A stretch of DNA of 64,000 nucleotides, from the NCBI GenBank assembly GCA_013177805.1, contig JABLXU010000029.1, positions 1 to 64,000 of the forward strand, in the 5' to 3' direction. The DNA is from Candidatus Omnitrophota bacterium. GTDB taxonomy: Bacteria; Hinthialibacterota; Hinthialibacteria; Hinthialibacterales; Hinthialibacteraceae. Each line of letters opens with the position of its first letter. The first letter of the stretch is position 1. The position numbers and the translations under genes were made by a program. The notes beneath the pieces were generated by a model. That model ran no database searches and was not told the origin of the DNA. It saw only the letters and a program-made list of their open reading frames with translations. Shown in pieces: positions 47,472 to 56,007 of the stretch.

Positions 47472-47942
47472 ATGGAAAAAGCCACATTCGGCGCGGGTTG
47501 CTTTTGGGGTGTCGAGGCGGAATTCCGCAAGTTGGAGGGCGTCATCGACACGGCGGTGGGCTATTCCGGCGGCACGTGGGAGAATCCCACTTACGAAGAG
47601 GTATGCACCGGACACACCGGCCATGCGGAGGTGTGCCAGGTGACTTTCGATCCCGCCCGGATCTCCTACGAGGATCTGTTGCATGTATTTTGGGAATGCC
47701 ACGATCCCACCACGCTGAACCGCCAGGGACCGGATATCGGCACACAATACCGTTCAGTGATCTTTTGCCACACACCGGAGCAAGAAGCGGCGGCGCGTGA
47801 GTCCAAGGAACGGCTGGAACAAACCGGCCGCTTTCAGAAGCCTATCGTCACCCAGATCCTCCCTGCCGGCCCCTTCTACCGGGCGGAGGAGTATCATCAG
47901 CGCTATTTCGAAAAGACCGGGCGGGGCGCCTGCCACCGGTAA
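47472..47942 (+). CDS. msrA: Peptide-methionine (S)-S-oxide reductase MsrA
   Basis: 156 residues. The nucleophile Cys10 lies in G-A-G-C-F-W-G; G-Y-S-G-G and Y-E-E-V-C-T-G follow; a probable resolving Cys154 sits near the end (G-A-C-H-R). It repairs oxidised methionine. The first residues are cytosolic, with no signal peptide. It is convergent with the class II aldolase gene. Confidence 0.95.
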   Translation: MEKATFGAGCFWGVEAEFRKLEGVIDTAVGYSGGTWENPTYEEVCTGHTGHAEVCQVTFDPARISYEDLLHVFWECHDPTTLNRQGPDIGTQYRSVIFCHTPEQEAAARESKERLEQTGRFQKPIVTQILPAGPFYRAEEYHQRYFEKTGRGACHR

Positions 47943-47996
47943 ACGCCATACGCTGAATCAAACCACACAGCCTCTATCAGCATTCACTGGACGCTC

Positions 47997-48722
47997 TCAT
48001 GGGGTCCGCACGTCCCGCACCGGGCCGGTTGGCACCGGAAGGGCCGGATTCTCCACGTTGCAGCCCGCGAAAGCCCCCGTCAAGCCAAAGCGTGTGCGCA
48101 AATCCTCCAGCGCCTGCACTTGTTCTCGCGAGAACAGGTTCACCCGCCCCAGTTGCACCGCCACCAGCAGAATCTTGGCGAAATGCTCCATGGTCTCCAT
48201 GCGGTAGTACGCCTGCATCAAGTCCGCGCCCCAGGTCAATGCGCCGTGATTCGACAACAGCACCGCGTTATGATCTTTGACATACGGTGCGATCCCCTGA
48301 GGAATCTCGTCCGTGGAAGGCAACCCGTACGGCGCGCAGGGAATGGCCCCCATGATGGCCACCACTTCCGGCAGCACGCACTGATCCAAAGCCATGCCCG
48401 CCACCGCGAAACCCGTCGCCGTGGGTGGATGCGCGTGGCAAACCGCCTGCACATCCGGCCGCGCGTGGTAGACAAAGAGGTGCATCTTGATTTCCGACGA
48501 CGGATTGAGCGGCCCTCCCGACCGCTTGCGGCCTTCCCCGTCCACCACGATCAAATCGCCGACTTCCAAAAATCCTTTGCTCACTCCGGTCGGCGTACAA
48601 ACGTACTCGTCCTCCCCGGTCTTGCAGGAAATATTGCCGTCGTTGGAGGCAACCCATTCCTTCAACCACATCCGCCGGCCGATTTCCACAATCTGATTCT
48701 TGGCTTCGAATAAATTGATCAT
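47997..48722 (-). CDS. Class II aldolase/adducin family (fuculose-phosphate aldolase-like)
   Basis: 241 residues. S-N-D-G-N-I-S, T-P-T-G-V-S-K-G, P-S-S-E-I-K-M-H, the zinc ligands H-x-H in V-C-H-A-H-P-P and a third His in L-S-N-H-G define the class II aldolase/RhaD-FucA family. It cleaves a phosphorylated sugar to DHAP plus an aldehyde, or acts as a decarboxylase/epimerase relative. The ATG at 48722 is chosen over one at 48767 because the family motif begins there. Confidence 0.85.
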   Translation of the reverse strand: MINLFEAKNQIVEIGRRMWLKEWVASNDGNISCKTGEDEYVCTPTGVSKGFLEVGDLIVVDGEGRKRSGGPLNPSSEIKMHLFVYHARPDVQAVCHAHPPTATGFAVAGMALDQCVLPEVVAIMGAIPCAPYGLPSTDEIPQGIAPYVKDHNAVLLSNHGALTWGADLMQAYYRMETMEHFAKILLVAVQLGRVNLFSREQVQALEDLRTRFGLTGAFAGCNVENPALPVPTGPVRDVRTP

Positions 48723-48840
48723 GACGCGCTTTCGTTTTGTTGGTTTGGGGATGAAAAGAGTATACACAGACCCGGATGTTTCCGTTAGCCGTTACACAAC
48801 CGGCAGCCATTTTACCGGCCGGCATTGTACCGGGAAGGGA

Positions 48841-49191
48841 TCATGGCCCCGTGGCGGGAGAGACAGAAGCCGTCGCGCTGGAGGGCACCGTGACGGACAC
48901 GGGGGGCATTCCGAACCGGACCGGCTCCATGAAGTTTTCTTCGATTAAGGTTTCGATCCGCGTTTTACCAGTCCGCGGATCGGGCTGGATCTGGTTCTCC
49001 CAATCGGGGAAATCGGCCAAACGGTAAAATTCGTACTTGGCGAAAGGCCCCCGGGTGCGTTGGGGAAACGGCCCCCCACAGCTGCGGATGAACAGATGAC
49101 AGAACAGCCAAATCAACAAGACAACCGACGCCGCGCAGCAAATATATTTAATATTCGGAAACCACCGGTGAATGGGAGATTGGTTCGCCAT
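48841..49191 (-). CDS. Small single-pass membrane protein, unknown
   Basis: 116 residues: a short basic N-terminus, one membrane helix (about 17-37, A-A-S-V-V-L-L-I-W-L), then a polar region with W-E-N-Q-I-Q-P-D-P and a low-complexity Ser/Thr/Val/Pro end. No family recognised. A weak AGGT site lies upstream. It is divergent from the pgsA-like pair. Confidence 0.55.
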   Translation of the reverse strand: MANQSPIHRWFPNIKYICCAASVVLLIWLFCHLFIRSCGGPFPQRTRGPFAKYEFYRLADFPDWENQIQPDPRTGKTRIETLIEENFMEPVRFGMPPVSVTVPSSATASVSPATGP

Positions 49192-49405
49192 GACATGCTA
49201 CCTACCGGAATTGAAACGGCAAATGATCAACGGATCAGCATGGCCACAAGTGACAGGAAAATCAAGGCGGGGAGGCATCCCGGCCCTTCCCTCCCCTTCT
49301 CCCGGGGTTCCAACTTGAACGGCCGGCGGTATAGTAATCATACACCGACCGGGAACGGCGCAAGGCCGGGAACCCGCAACCACTCATAACGACTCGAATC
49401 AAACC

Positions 49406-49978
49406 ATGAATCTCCCCAATCTTCTGTCCATGACGCGCCTGTTGCTGGTTCCCTGCTTCTTTCTGGCGATGTATTACTACTTGAAAGGCCACGTGCTGAC
49501 TCTCACATGGGCGCGCGTCATTTTGGTGATCATCGTGGCCAGTGACTTTCTCGACGGCTGGCTCGCCCGGCGGCGGGGCGAAGTCACCTCGCTGGGGAGC
49601 ATTCTCGACCCTCTCGCCGACAAACTGTTCGTGACCGCGTCCTTCATCCTTCTCTCCGTGTTCGACCGGATCCCCGCCTGGCTGACCATCGTGGTGGTTA
49701 CCAAGGACATCCTGGTCATTATTGGCTGGTGTGTCCAAGTGATTCTCTTCAATCAAGTGGAGGTCAATCCCTCCCTGCTGGGAAAAATCGCGACCGGCCT
49801 GCAATTCGCGACCGTCCTGGTGGTCATTTTCTTGCCCCCCGCGTTTCCCGCCTGGGGTTTGCAATTCGTCACGGGACTCGTGACCATCTTGGCGCTGCTG
49901 CATTACGTTTATATGGCATTGCAGCATACCAATGGCCCCGCCGGGACCAGCACGTCCCATTCGAACGGAGCGCAATGA
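49406..49978 (+). CDS. CDP-alcohol phosphatidyltransferase (PgsA-like)
   Basis: 190 residues, five or six membrane helices. The family signature is complete: D-x-x-D-G-x-x-A-R then G-x-x-x-D-x-x-x-D (S-D-F-L-D-G-W-L-A-R, L-G-S-I-L-D-P-L-A-D). It makes phosphatidylglycerophosphate or a related lipid head group. The second copy starts 5 bp downstream. Confidence 0.9.
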   Translation: MNLPNLLSMTRLLLVPCFFLAMYYYLKGHVLTLTWARVILVIIVASDFLDGWLARRRGEVTSLGSILDPLADKLFVTASFILLSVFDRIPAWLTIVVVTKDILVIIGWCVQVILFNQVEVNPSLLGKIATGLQFATVLVVIFLPPAFPAWGLQFVTGLVTILALLHYVYMALQHTNGPAGTSTSHSNGAQ

Positions 49979-49982
49979 ATTC

Positions 49983-50573
49983 ATGAACGCCCAAATGACC
50001 TTGCCCAACATTCTCACGTCGATCCGCCTTATCCTGAGCCCGGTTCTGGCGATTCTGTTCCTCAACGACGGCCCCGCCGCCCGCTATGCCATTCTCGGCA
50101 TCGTGATCCTGTCCGAACTCACCGACCTCTTCGACGGGTACATGGCCCGCAAGCGCGGCCAGGTCACCGATCTGGGCAAACTGCTCGATCCCATGGCTGA
50201 CAGCATTTACCGCGACACCATTTTTCTCTGTTTGGCGGTCATCAACCAGGTTTCGTTGTTTCTGGTCCTCCCGATTCTCTACCGGGATTCCATCATCTCC
50301 ACCCTGCGCACCGTTTGCGCCTACAAGGGCATCGTCCTGGCCGCCCGCATGAGCGGCAAGGTCAAGGCCGTCCTCCAGGCCACGGTAATCATCCTCATCC
50401 TCATTCTGCGCATTTTGGCCTTGTACATCCCGGCGCTCGACGCCTCGATGTATCTGATCTCCAATTGCCTGATGGCCTTCGCCTGCGCCGTGACCCTCTA
50501 TTCCGCTTATGACTATTTGAGCACTCTCGTCCCCATCATCCGGGAAGTGGACAAGCGGCAAATGGCCAACTGA
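49983..50573 (+). CDS. CDP-alcohol phosphatidyltransferase, second copy
   Basis: 196 residues. The same signature is present (L-F-D-G-Y-M-A-R, L-G-K-L-L-D-P-M-A-D) with several membrane helices. GGAG lies upstream of the ATG at 49983. The two tandem genes differ clearly in sequence, so one may be PgsA and the other use a different acceptor; this cannot be told from sequence. Confidence 0.9.
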   Translation: MNAQMTLPNILTSIRLILSPVLAILFLNDGPAARYAILGIVILSELTDLFDGYMARKRGQVTDLGKLLDPMADSIYRDTIFLCLAVINQVSLFLVLPILYRDSIISTLRTVCAYKGIVLAARMSGKVKAVLQATVIILILILRILALYIPALDASMYLISNCLMAFACAVTLYSAYDYLSTLVPIIREVDKRQMAN

Positions 50574-50775
50574 ACAACCGGAAAAAAGTGGGGGTCTTGT
50601 GCGAGAAAAACAGAATCGCACCCGTGGGATAATCAGGGGCGCTTGGCATGTTTCCCTGCTTGAGACGATCCTCCTGTGGACAGGCATCCGACCAGCAGGG
50701 GGGTTGAACGCGGCAAAATCCGCCTACGTCTTCCGGCTGGTTGCCTCAAAGCCTAAAGTAGGCCAACCAAGGAAT

Positions 50776-52224
50776 TCAATAAATCGCCCACTCCTCCACG
50801 GGGGTGCCTCCCGTGGTCACCGGCAACGGCCCGGCCGGAGCGGTGGCGGGCAGACGATACCCCACCGGCCCGCCGTCCGAGGCCAGGGTCAACTCCACCG
50901 CGCCGGGCATGAAGGTGGTGAGATTCCGTCCGTCCAACCGGAACAGCAGATGGACATCGGGAATGTCCAGACCGCCCGGCGTGGCGATATCCACCTGGGC
51001 GTCTTGGAGCAAACCCGCGTCGGCGGGATCGATGTTCCAATTCATCGCTGTGATTCCCGTGACCTGGGCGTTGCCCGACGCGTAGTTCCAGAATTTGGTG
51101 TGATAGATACTCCCATAGAAATCCGGATCGTCCGTGTCGATCCGGATCTGCGCGTTGGGGCTGAGGTCCACACAGAGAATCATGCTGTCTTCAATCAAAA
51201 CATAAGCGCCCTCGCCCACATCGGTGTTGTGCCGCCACAACCGGTTGGAATCCCGGATCTGGTGTTTGACCAGGGTGCAATTCTTCAAATACACCTTTTG
51301 CGGATTCGCCCCTTCCGTCTCGAAAAGGTTGATATTGTACCCGCTGGCGGTTTGGTTCCCTAAAATCACCCCTTGGACCTGCGGATAGGCCTCCTCGCTG
51401 ATCCCGGTCCCATCGGCGTATAAGGTTCCAGACAGCCCCTCCGGGGTAACCAATGTGTTCCATTCGTCCGTGAAATACAGATCGGCCAGGGCGTCATCGA
51501 TGAGATTCCAGGGCTGGTATGTCTGGTGAAATATGCAATTCACAAAATACCCTTCCCCGGCGTCATCGAAAAAGACCCCATCATAGACATTAAAAATCCA
51601 CACGTCCCGCATGAACGTCACCCCTCCGCCGAACGTATGCACCACGCCGGTGTTGTTGTTCGCGTGATCGCCGATCGACAGATTCTCAAACGCCGCCACC
51701 ACGCCGTCCACGTTGAAATACCGCCGCCCGGTATAGAACTGGTAGCCGATCTCCCCCGCCGCCCGCTCCACATCCAGGCTCCCATCCGCGGTTGTGGGAA
51801 CCGGCGGATACTCGCTGATCAAGCCAAACCGGATCGCCGTCTCGCCGGGATACCGTCCCGTGCCGCGGAACAGCACTCCGTCGGCTCCCGAATCCGCCAC
51901 CAGGGAAGAAATATTGATCCCGCCGATATCCGAATGGCGCGCGGCCGTGTCGGTCTTCCCGGCGGGATTGGTCACGAAGTTGTATACTCCGGGAGACAAT
52001 TCGTACACCTCGAGATTGAAGGTTTCCGGAGTACTTTGTTGAAACGTGGCGGCATCGTAGGGATCCGTGCCTACGGACGCCAAGGTCACCGGCTCGGGCG
52101 GGGCGGTCAGATCCTCCGCCGCGTAGATCCCCGGCGCGAGCGGCACGGCGGCCGGCACCGGACCCGCAACCAACGCCCATCCTGCCAGGATCAGAACCAA
52201 ATGCGCCGAACACTTGAATACCAT
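50776..52224 (-). CDS. Secreted beta-rich protein with WAIY tag
   Basis: 482 residues. A Sec signal (M-V-F-K-C-S-A to P-A-A-V) and AGGAGG set the start at 52224. The mature part is rich in short beta strands with G-V-V-H-T-F-G-G-G-V and Y-F-V-N-C-I-F-H-Q-T, suggesting a right-handed parallel beta-helix, as in pectate-lyase-like surface proteins, without a catalytic motif I can name. The last residues are E-E-W-A-I-Y. Confidence 0.7.
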   Translation of the reverse strand: MVFKCSAHLVLILAGWALVAGPVPAAVPLAPGIYAAEDLTAPPEPVTLASVGTDPYDAATFQQSTPETFNLEVYELSPGVYNFVTNPAGKTDTAARHSDIGGINISSLVADSGADGVLFRGTGRYPGETAIRFGLISEYPPVPTTADGSLDVERAAGEIGYQFYTGRRYFNVDGVVAAFENLSIGDHANNNTGVVHTFGGGVTFMRDVWIFNVYDGVFFDDAGEGYFVNCIFHQTYQPWNLIDDALADLYFTDEWNTLVTPEGLSGTLYADGTGISEEAYPQVQGVILGNQTASGYNINLFETEGANPQKVYLKNCTLVKHQIRDSNRLWRHNTDVGEGAYVLIEDSMILCVDLSPNAQIRIDTDDPDFYGSIYHTKFWNYASGNAQVTGITAMNWNIDPADAGLLQDAQVDIATPGGLDIPDVHLLFRLDGRNLTTFMPGAVELTLASDGGPVGYRLPATAPAGPLPVTTGGTPVEEWAIY

Positions 52225-52372
52225 GTCGATTCCTCCTCTTCGCGGCAATCGGGGATCGATCGCAACGATCCCCTTTTCCAACTCCGGTTCCACTCCCTTT
52301 TCGGAAACCATCCAAAATTCCCTCTCTAGATCGTATCAAATCTGGAGACACCGTAACAGGCTGCCCGGGAAA

Positions 52373-54664
52373 TCAGGCCAGCCGTTTTTTACGGTTCGTT
52401 TTGGAGTTGTTGTGGTTCGTTTTGGAAGAGGCCGGAGAGGCTTTGCGTTTACGGGAAGGACTTTTTTTCACGCCGCGGATAGTGCGGAGACTTTTTACGC
52501 CCGGCACCTTCTCCAGCTGTTTGAGGATCATGTCCAGATGATTCGTGTTGCTGACTTCCAGAGTGAAATAAAACATGGCGACTCCATCTTCATCCGTATC
52601 GCTATGGCTGTGCAAGATGTTGGTCCCCGTTGAGGAGATCATTTGGGAGAGGTCGCTGAGCAGGTTGAGGCGGTCACGGGCTACGACCTTGATGTTCACC
52701 GATATCGACTCTTCCAGCCCTCCGCCCCAGAACAAGGGAAGAATGCGCCCCGGATCAGCTTGAAAATGTTTGACGTTCCGGCAGGCGGCCTTGTGAATGG
52801 TCACACCCCGCCCCCGCGTCACGAACCCGATGATTTCATCGCCGGGCAAAGGATTGCAGCAATGGGCGATGCGGTACAGAATATCGTCAATGTCCGCCAG
52901 CCGCACTACCGCCTGGCGTTCAGGCGGCTTCTCCCCCGCCCCCCCCTCCTTCCGGCCGGGCGATTTCACCGGGAGCTGGGTCATCTTTTGGAGGCGGGAA
53001 ATGACTTGTTTCGTGGATATCCGCCCAAAACCGATATGCACAAACAGGTCATCGATGTTCTTCAGGCCCAACGAGTCACAGATTTCTTTGGCTTCGGGAG
53101 AATTGTAGAATTCCCGCGCGTTGTACCCGGCCCGTTGCAATTCCCGGGTCAAACCCGCCTGCCCGAGTTGCAACAATTCTTCCCGGCGGGACTCTAACAA
53201 ATACCGCCGGATCTTGTTCCGGGCCGAGGAGGTTTTGACGATGCCCAGCCAGGCTGGCGAGGGATGGCTGTTGGGGCTGGTCAGGATCTCCACCATGTCC
53301 CCGGTCTTCAACGCGTAGTTTAAGGAGGTCAACCGCCCATTGACCTTGGCTCCCCCGCAACGGTGCCCCAACTCGGTGTGGATCTTGTAGGCGAAGTCGA
53401 TCGGCGTGGCGTCCTTGGGCAACCGGTGCAAGTCGCCTTTGGGGGTGTACACGTACACCTCGTCCGAGAAAAGATCGCTGCGGATCGACTGGAGGAAATC
53501 ATCCGGGTCGCGGGTGTCCGGCAATTGTTCCTGATCGAAGAGTTCCACCCATTTCATGTCCCGGAGTTTCATCGGCTTGCCCGATTCCTTATACCGCCAA
53601 TGAGCCGCGATGCCGTGCTCGGCCACGTAATGCATCTCCTGCGTGCGGATCTGGATTTCAATCAACCGGCCGTGCGGCCCGAGCACGGTGGTATGAATGG
53701 AACGGTAGTTGTTCGGTTTGGGGGTGGAGATGTAATCCTTGAAGCGCCCCTCGATCTGGTGCCACATCGTGTGCACTTCCCCCAGGGCGGCGTAGCACTC
53801 GGCGATGGTCTCACAGATCACGCGCAGGGCGATCAGATCGTAGATTTCTTCGAAGGTCTTGTTCCCCCGCAACATCTTCATGTAGATGCTGTAAAAGTGC
53901 TTGGCGCGCCCCTCGACCATGGCCTGGATGCCCTTGCTCCGCAATTGACGTTCCAGTGCTTCGCAGGTTTGCTTGATATACAGCTCGCGCTCCCGCCGCT
54001 TCAGAGATACCTTTTTCTTAATGTCTTGGTAGATCTCCGGATGGATGTACATCAGGCAGAGATCTTCCATCTCCCACTTGATCCGGCCCAGGCCCAGCCG
54101 GTGCGCCAGCGGAGCATAAATGTTCAAGGAATTATGAGCGATTTGGATTTGTTTGGCGGGGGGGAGATATTCGAGGGTTCTCAGATTGTGCAGGCGGTCC
54201 GCCAATTTGATTACGATCACCCGCAAATCCTTGGCCGTGGCCAATAACATGCGCCGCAGATTTTCAATTTCTTGTTCGCTGCGGTCCGCCGATCCGATCT
54301 CCCCCACTTTCGTCACGCCCAGGACCAGATTCACCACCTCGTCGCCGAACTCGCGCCGGAGTTCCTCCTCCGTCACGTCGGTATCCTCCAGCACGTCATG
54401 CAAGAGGCCCGCCATGATGGTCTTGGCGTCCAGTTGGAAAGAGGCGAGAATTTCCGCTACCGCGATGGGATGACTGATGTAGGGTTCGCCGCTTTCCCGG
54501 GTCTGGCCTTGATGCGCTTTACAAGCGAAAAAAAACGCTTGCCGCACGTTGAGGATGTCCGGCTCGGAGAGATAATTGCGCAAGATGAGTTCCAGGATGG
54601 GGAAATCGTCTTCCATCCCGGGAAGGACCACCGGCGTATCAAAGGAAGGTTCTTGTATTTCCAT
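52373..54664 (-). CDS. Bifunctional (p)ppGpp synthetase/hydrolase Rel/SpoT
   Basis: 763 residues. HD hydrolase domain (H-D-V-L-E-D-T intact), synthetase domain with G-R-F-K-D-Y-I (the R-x-K-D form of bifunctional enzymes) and H-T-T-V-L-G, TGS domain (V-Y-T-P-K-G-D-L), and a C-terminal ACT domain. The final residues are Lys/Arg/Ser-rich. It controls the stringent response in the cytoplasm. Start at the ATG 54664. It lies downstream of the khpB/TA region. Confidence 0.95.
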   Translation of the reverse strand: MEIQEPSFDTPVVLPGMEDDFPILELILRNYLSEPDILNVRQAFFFACKAHQGQTRESGEPYISHPIAVAEILASFQLDAKTIMAGLLHDVLEDTDVTEEELRREFGDEVVNLVLGVTKVGEIGSADRSEQEIENLRRMLLATAKDLRVIVIKLADRLHNLRTLEYLPPAKQIQIAHNSLNIYAPLAHRLGLGRIKWEMEDLCLMYIHPEIYQDIKKKVSLKRRERELYIKQTCEALERQLRSKGIQAMVEGRAKHFYSIYMKMLRGNKTFEEIYDLIALRVICETIAECYAALGEVHTMWHQIEGRFKDYISTPKPNNYRSIHTTVLGPHGRLIEIQIRTQEMHYVAEHGIAAHWRYKESGKPMKLRDMKWVELFDQEQLPDTRDPDDFLQSIRSDLFSDEVYVYTPKGDLHRLPKDATPIDFAYKIHTELGHRCGGAKVNGRLTSLNYALKTGDMVEILTSPNSHPSPAWLGIVKTSSARNKIRRYLLESRREELLQLGQAGLTRELQRAGYNAREFYNSPEAKEICDSLGLKNIDDLFVHIGFGRISTKQVISRLQKMTQLPVKSPGRKEGGAGEKPPERQAVVRLADIDDILYRIAHCCNPLPGDEIIGFVTRGRGVTIHKAACRNVKHFQADPGRILPLFWGGGLEESISVNIKVVARDRLNLLSDLSQMISSTGTNILHSHSDTDEDGVAMFYFTLEVSNTNHLDMILKQLEKVPGVKSLRTIRGVKKSPSRKRKASPASSKTNHNNSKTNRKKRLA

Positions 54665-54886
54665 GAACTCATCCCGCCCTCTCCGCGACTCCTGCAATGT
54701 ATTCTACACGGATTCGCTCTCCCTGCCGAGTGCCCCCCGGCATACAAAATCCGGGCAATGGCCCCATCCAATTGAGTTTCCTCACGATAAACCGGATGAG
54801 GTGATGGATTTGCTTCTCAGAATACTGAAAGAGCAGCCACGAGGCAATCCCATACCGCCAAGCGGCCGTCGGCGGAATAAAAAAAT

Positions 54887-54930
54887 AGAAAACCCGGACG
54901 CGGAGGAATTGATTTCCCCCACGCCCGGGT
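54887..54930 (-). terminator. Terminator, duplicated copy after the TA module
   Basis: CCCGGGCG...CGTCCGGG stem with a T-run on the minus strand. It is an exact-offset copy (1006 bp away) of the khpB terminator and now ends the toxin-antitoxin transcript before rel. Confidence 0.75.
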
Positions 54931-55001
54931 GTTTGCCTCATAAACCGGTTCCGGCCGGATTACGCTTCGCTTGAGGCGCGCGGCTCCGTCCGGCGGTTTT
55001 C
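54889..55001 (-). repeat. 113-bp direct repeat, copy 1 (khpB 3'-end fragment)
   Basis: Matches 55895-56007 with two mismatches over 113 bp. It carries the last 13 codons of khpB (R-R-T-E-P-R-A-S-S-E-A in frame, then stop) plus its terminator, and lies downstream of the toxin gene. Together the two copies bracket the TA module. Confidence 0.9.
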
Positions 55002-55054
55002 TTTATTTTTTAAAATGTGGATACATTGAAAAAAAGGAGTGCTACTCTGGATAC

Positions 55055-55558
55055 TCATAGATGTTCCAAGAGAGTTCGCACGTACGCATAAAACCCACGG
55101 CTAAAATAAAGACTGCTGTCATCGAAAAGACGATCAAAGTAGAAATAGAGATCATTTTTGGAAATCTGTTGCAGATGAAATGATCGAATCAAAATGCCGA
55201 TACTTCCAACCACTTTATAATTTTTGGATTCCAAATACCGCCGTAAGAGTAGATCGTCCGTTAAAACCAGCTGGGGTTGGATAAGGCAGGCTAAACGAAT
55301 CACGCTCACATCGGCCGGTTGGTGACGGAATTCATTTATTTCTTGGGGACAAAATGCCGGGGGCGGAACCTCCACCGGGATGACATGCAATTGATCCGGG
55401 AGTATGCTTCTGAGGCGGCCCATGACCTGATAGCGGACTAATTCCGCTTCGATTGCGGAGGAGATCACTATTTTTCTAAAATTCGTAAATAAGGCGTCCT
55501 GTTGGATTTCCGCGAGATGCAATAGGGGGCCCGTGTCGGCCACAGCGGTTTCATTCAC
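55055..55558 (-). CDS. PIN-like toxin (DUF3368 family)
   Basis: 167 residues. V-A-D-T-G-P-L-L-H-L at the N-terminus and D-V-S-V-I-R-L-A and L-T-D-D-L-L-L-R-R-Y later follow the DUF3368 PIN-like pattern, with acids Asp8, Asp83 and the T-D-D pair for metal binding. It is probably an RNase toxin. Its ATG (55558) overlaps the antitoxin stop by 8 bp, coupling translation. The module is lower in GC than its neighbours. Confidence 0.8.
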   Translation of the reverse strand: MNETAVADTGPLLHLAEIQQDALFTNFRKIVISSAIEAELVRYQVMGRLRSILPDQLHVIPVEVPPPAFCPQEINEFRHQPADVSVIRLACLIQPQLVLTDDLLLRRYLESKNYKVVGSIGILIRSFHLQQISKNDLYFYFDRLFDDSSLYFSRGFYAYVRTLLEHL

Positions 55559-55811
55559 GATTCAGCCCCCACATCACGTCACGGGTAACGGCTCCACGAG
55601 CGTAATCGATCTCGGCCACCATTTCCTCGCCCAAACGGCTGATTGCCTCCTCGCGGCCGATTCCACCATCCAAATAGGCCGACTTGATATGACGGCGGTA
55701 GAGTTCAGTCAGACCATGCTCTAACGCATCGGCGATCACCTGACCTGCCCGTTGTCCCGTAGTCTTAACAAGGTAATCCAATTTTTCTTGTACCGATGGT
55801 TCTTGAAACAT
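55551..55811 (-). CDS. Antitoxin (ribbon-helix-helix-like)
   Basis: 86 residues. The N-terminal segment (S-V-Q-E-K-L-D-Y-L-V-K) with helices fits an RHH-type DNA-binding antitoxin; the acidic C-terminus (R-E-E-A-I-S-R-L-G-E-E) would clamp the toxin. AGGAGG before 55811 sets the start; longer frames upstream are excluded. A 10-bp palindrome (55844-55853) just upstream may be its operator. Antitoxin-first order with toxin overlap is typical. Confidence 0.8.
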   Translation of the reverse strand: MFQEPSVQEKLDYLVKTTGQRAGQVIADALEHGLTELYRRHIKSAYLDGGIGREEAISRLGEEMVAEIDYARGAVTRDVMWGLNRE

Positions 55812-55843
55812 GAAAAAACCTCCTGACGTAATCCTCCTCGTTG

Positions 55844-55853
55844 CGATTAATCG
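55844..55853. promoter_or_regulatory. Palindrome CGATTAATCG, candidate antitoxin operator
   Basis: A perfect 10-bp palindrome 33 bp upstream of the antitoxin ATG. A TAATAC-AG-TAATAC direct repeat (55867-55880) lies next to it. Both are plausible autoregulation sites. Confidence 0.4.
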
Positions 55854-55892
55854 TATCCTTTCCCTATAATACAGTAATACAAGAAAGTAAAT

Positions 55893-55936
55893 AAAAAACC
55901 CGGACGCGGAGGAATTGATTTCCCCCACGCCCGGGT
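55893..55936 (-). terminator. Intrinsic terminator of the rpmH-khpB cluster
   Basis: Minus strand: a stem of CCCGGGCG pairing with CGTCCGGG plus inner GGAA/TTCC, ending in TTTTTT (55898-55893). It follows the khpB stop by 30 bp. Confidence 0.8.
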
Positions 55937-56007
55937 GTTTGCCTCAAAAACCGGTTCCGGCCGGATTACGCTTCGCTTGAGGCGCGCGGCTCCGTCCGGC
56001 GGCTTTC
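55895..56007 (-). repeat. 113-bp direct repeat, copy 2 (native khpB 3' end)
   Basis: The original copy, spanning the end of khpB (stop at 55966) and its terminator. Copy 1 lies 1006 bp away. Differences are one T/A and one T/C. Confidence 0.9.

Noticed and set aside
55812..55928. N-terminal extension of the antitoxin frame
   Set aside because: The extension runs into the 113-bp repeat, and a strong AGGAGG sits directly before the internal ATG at 55811.
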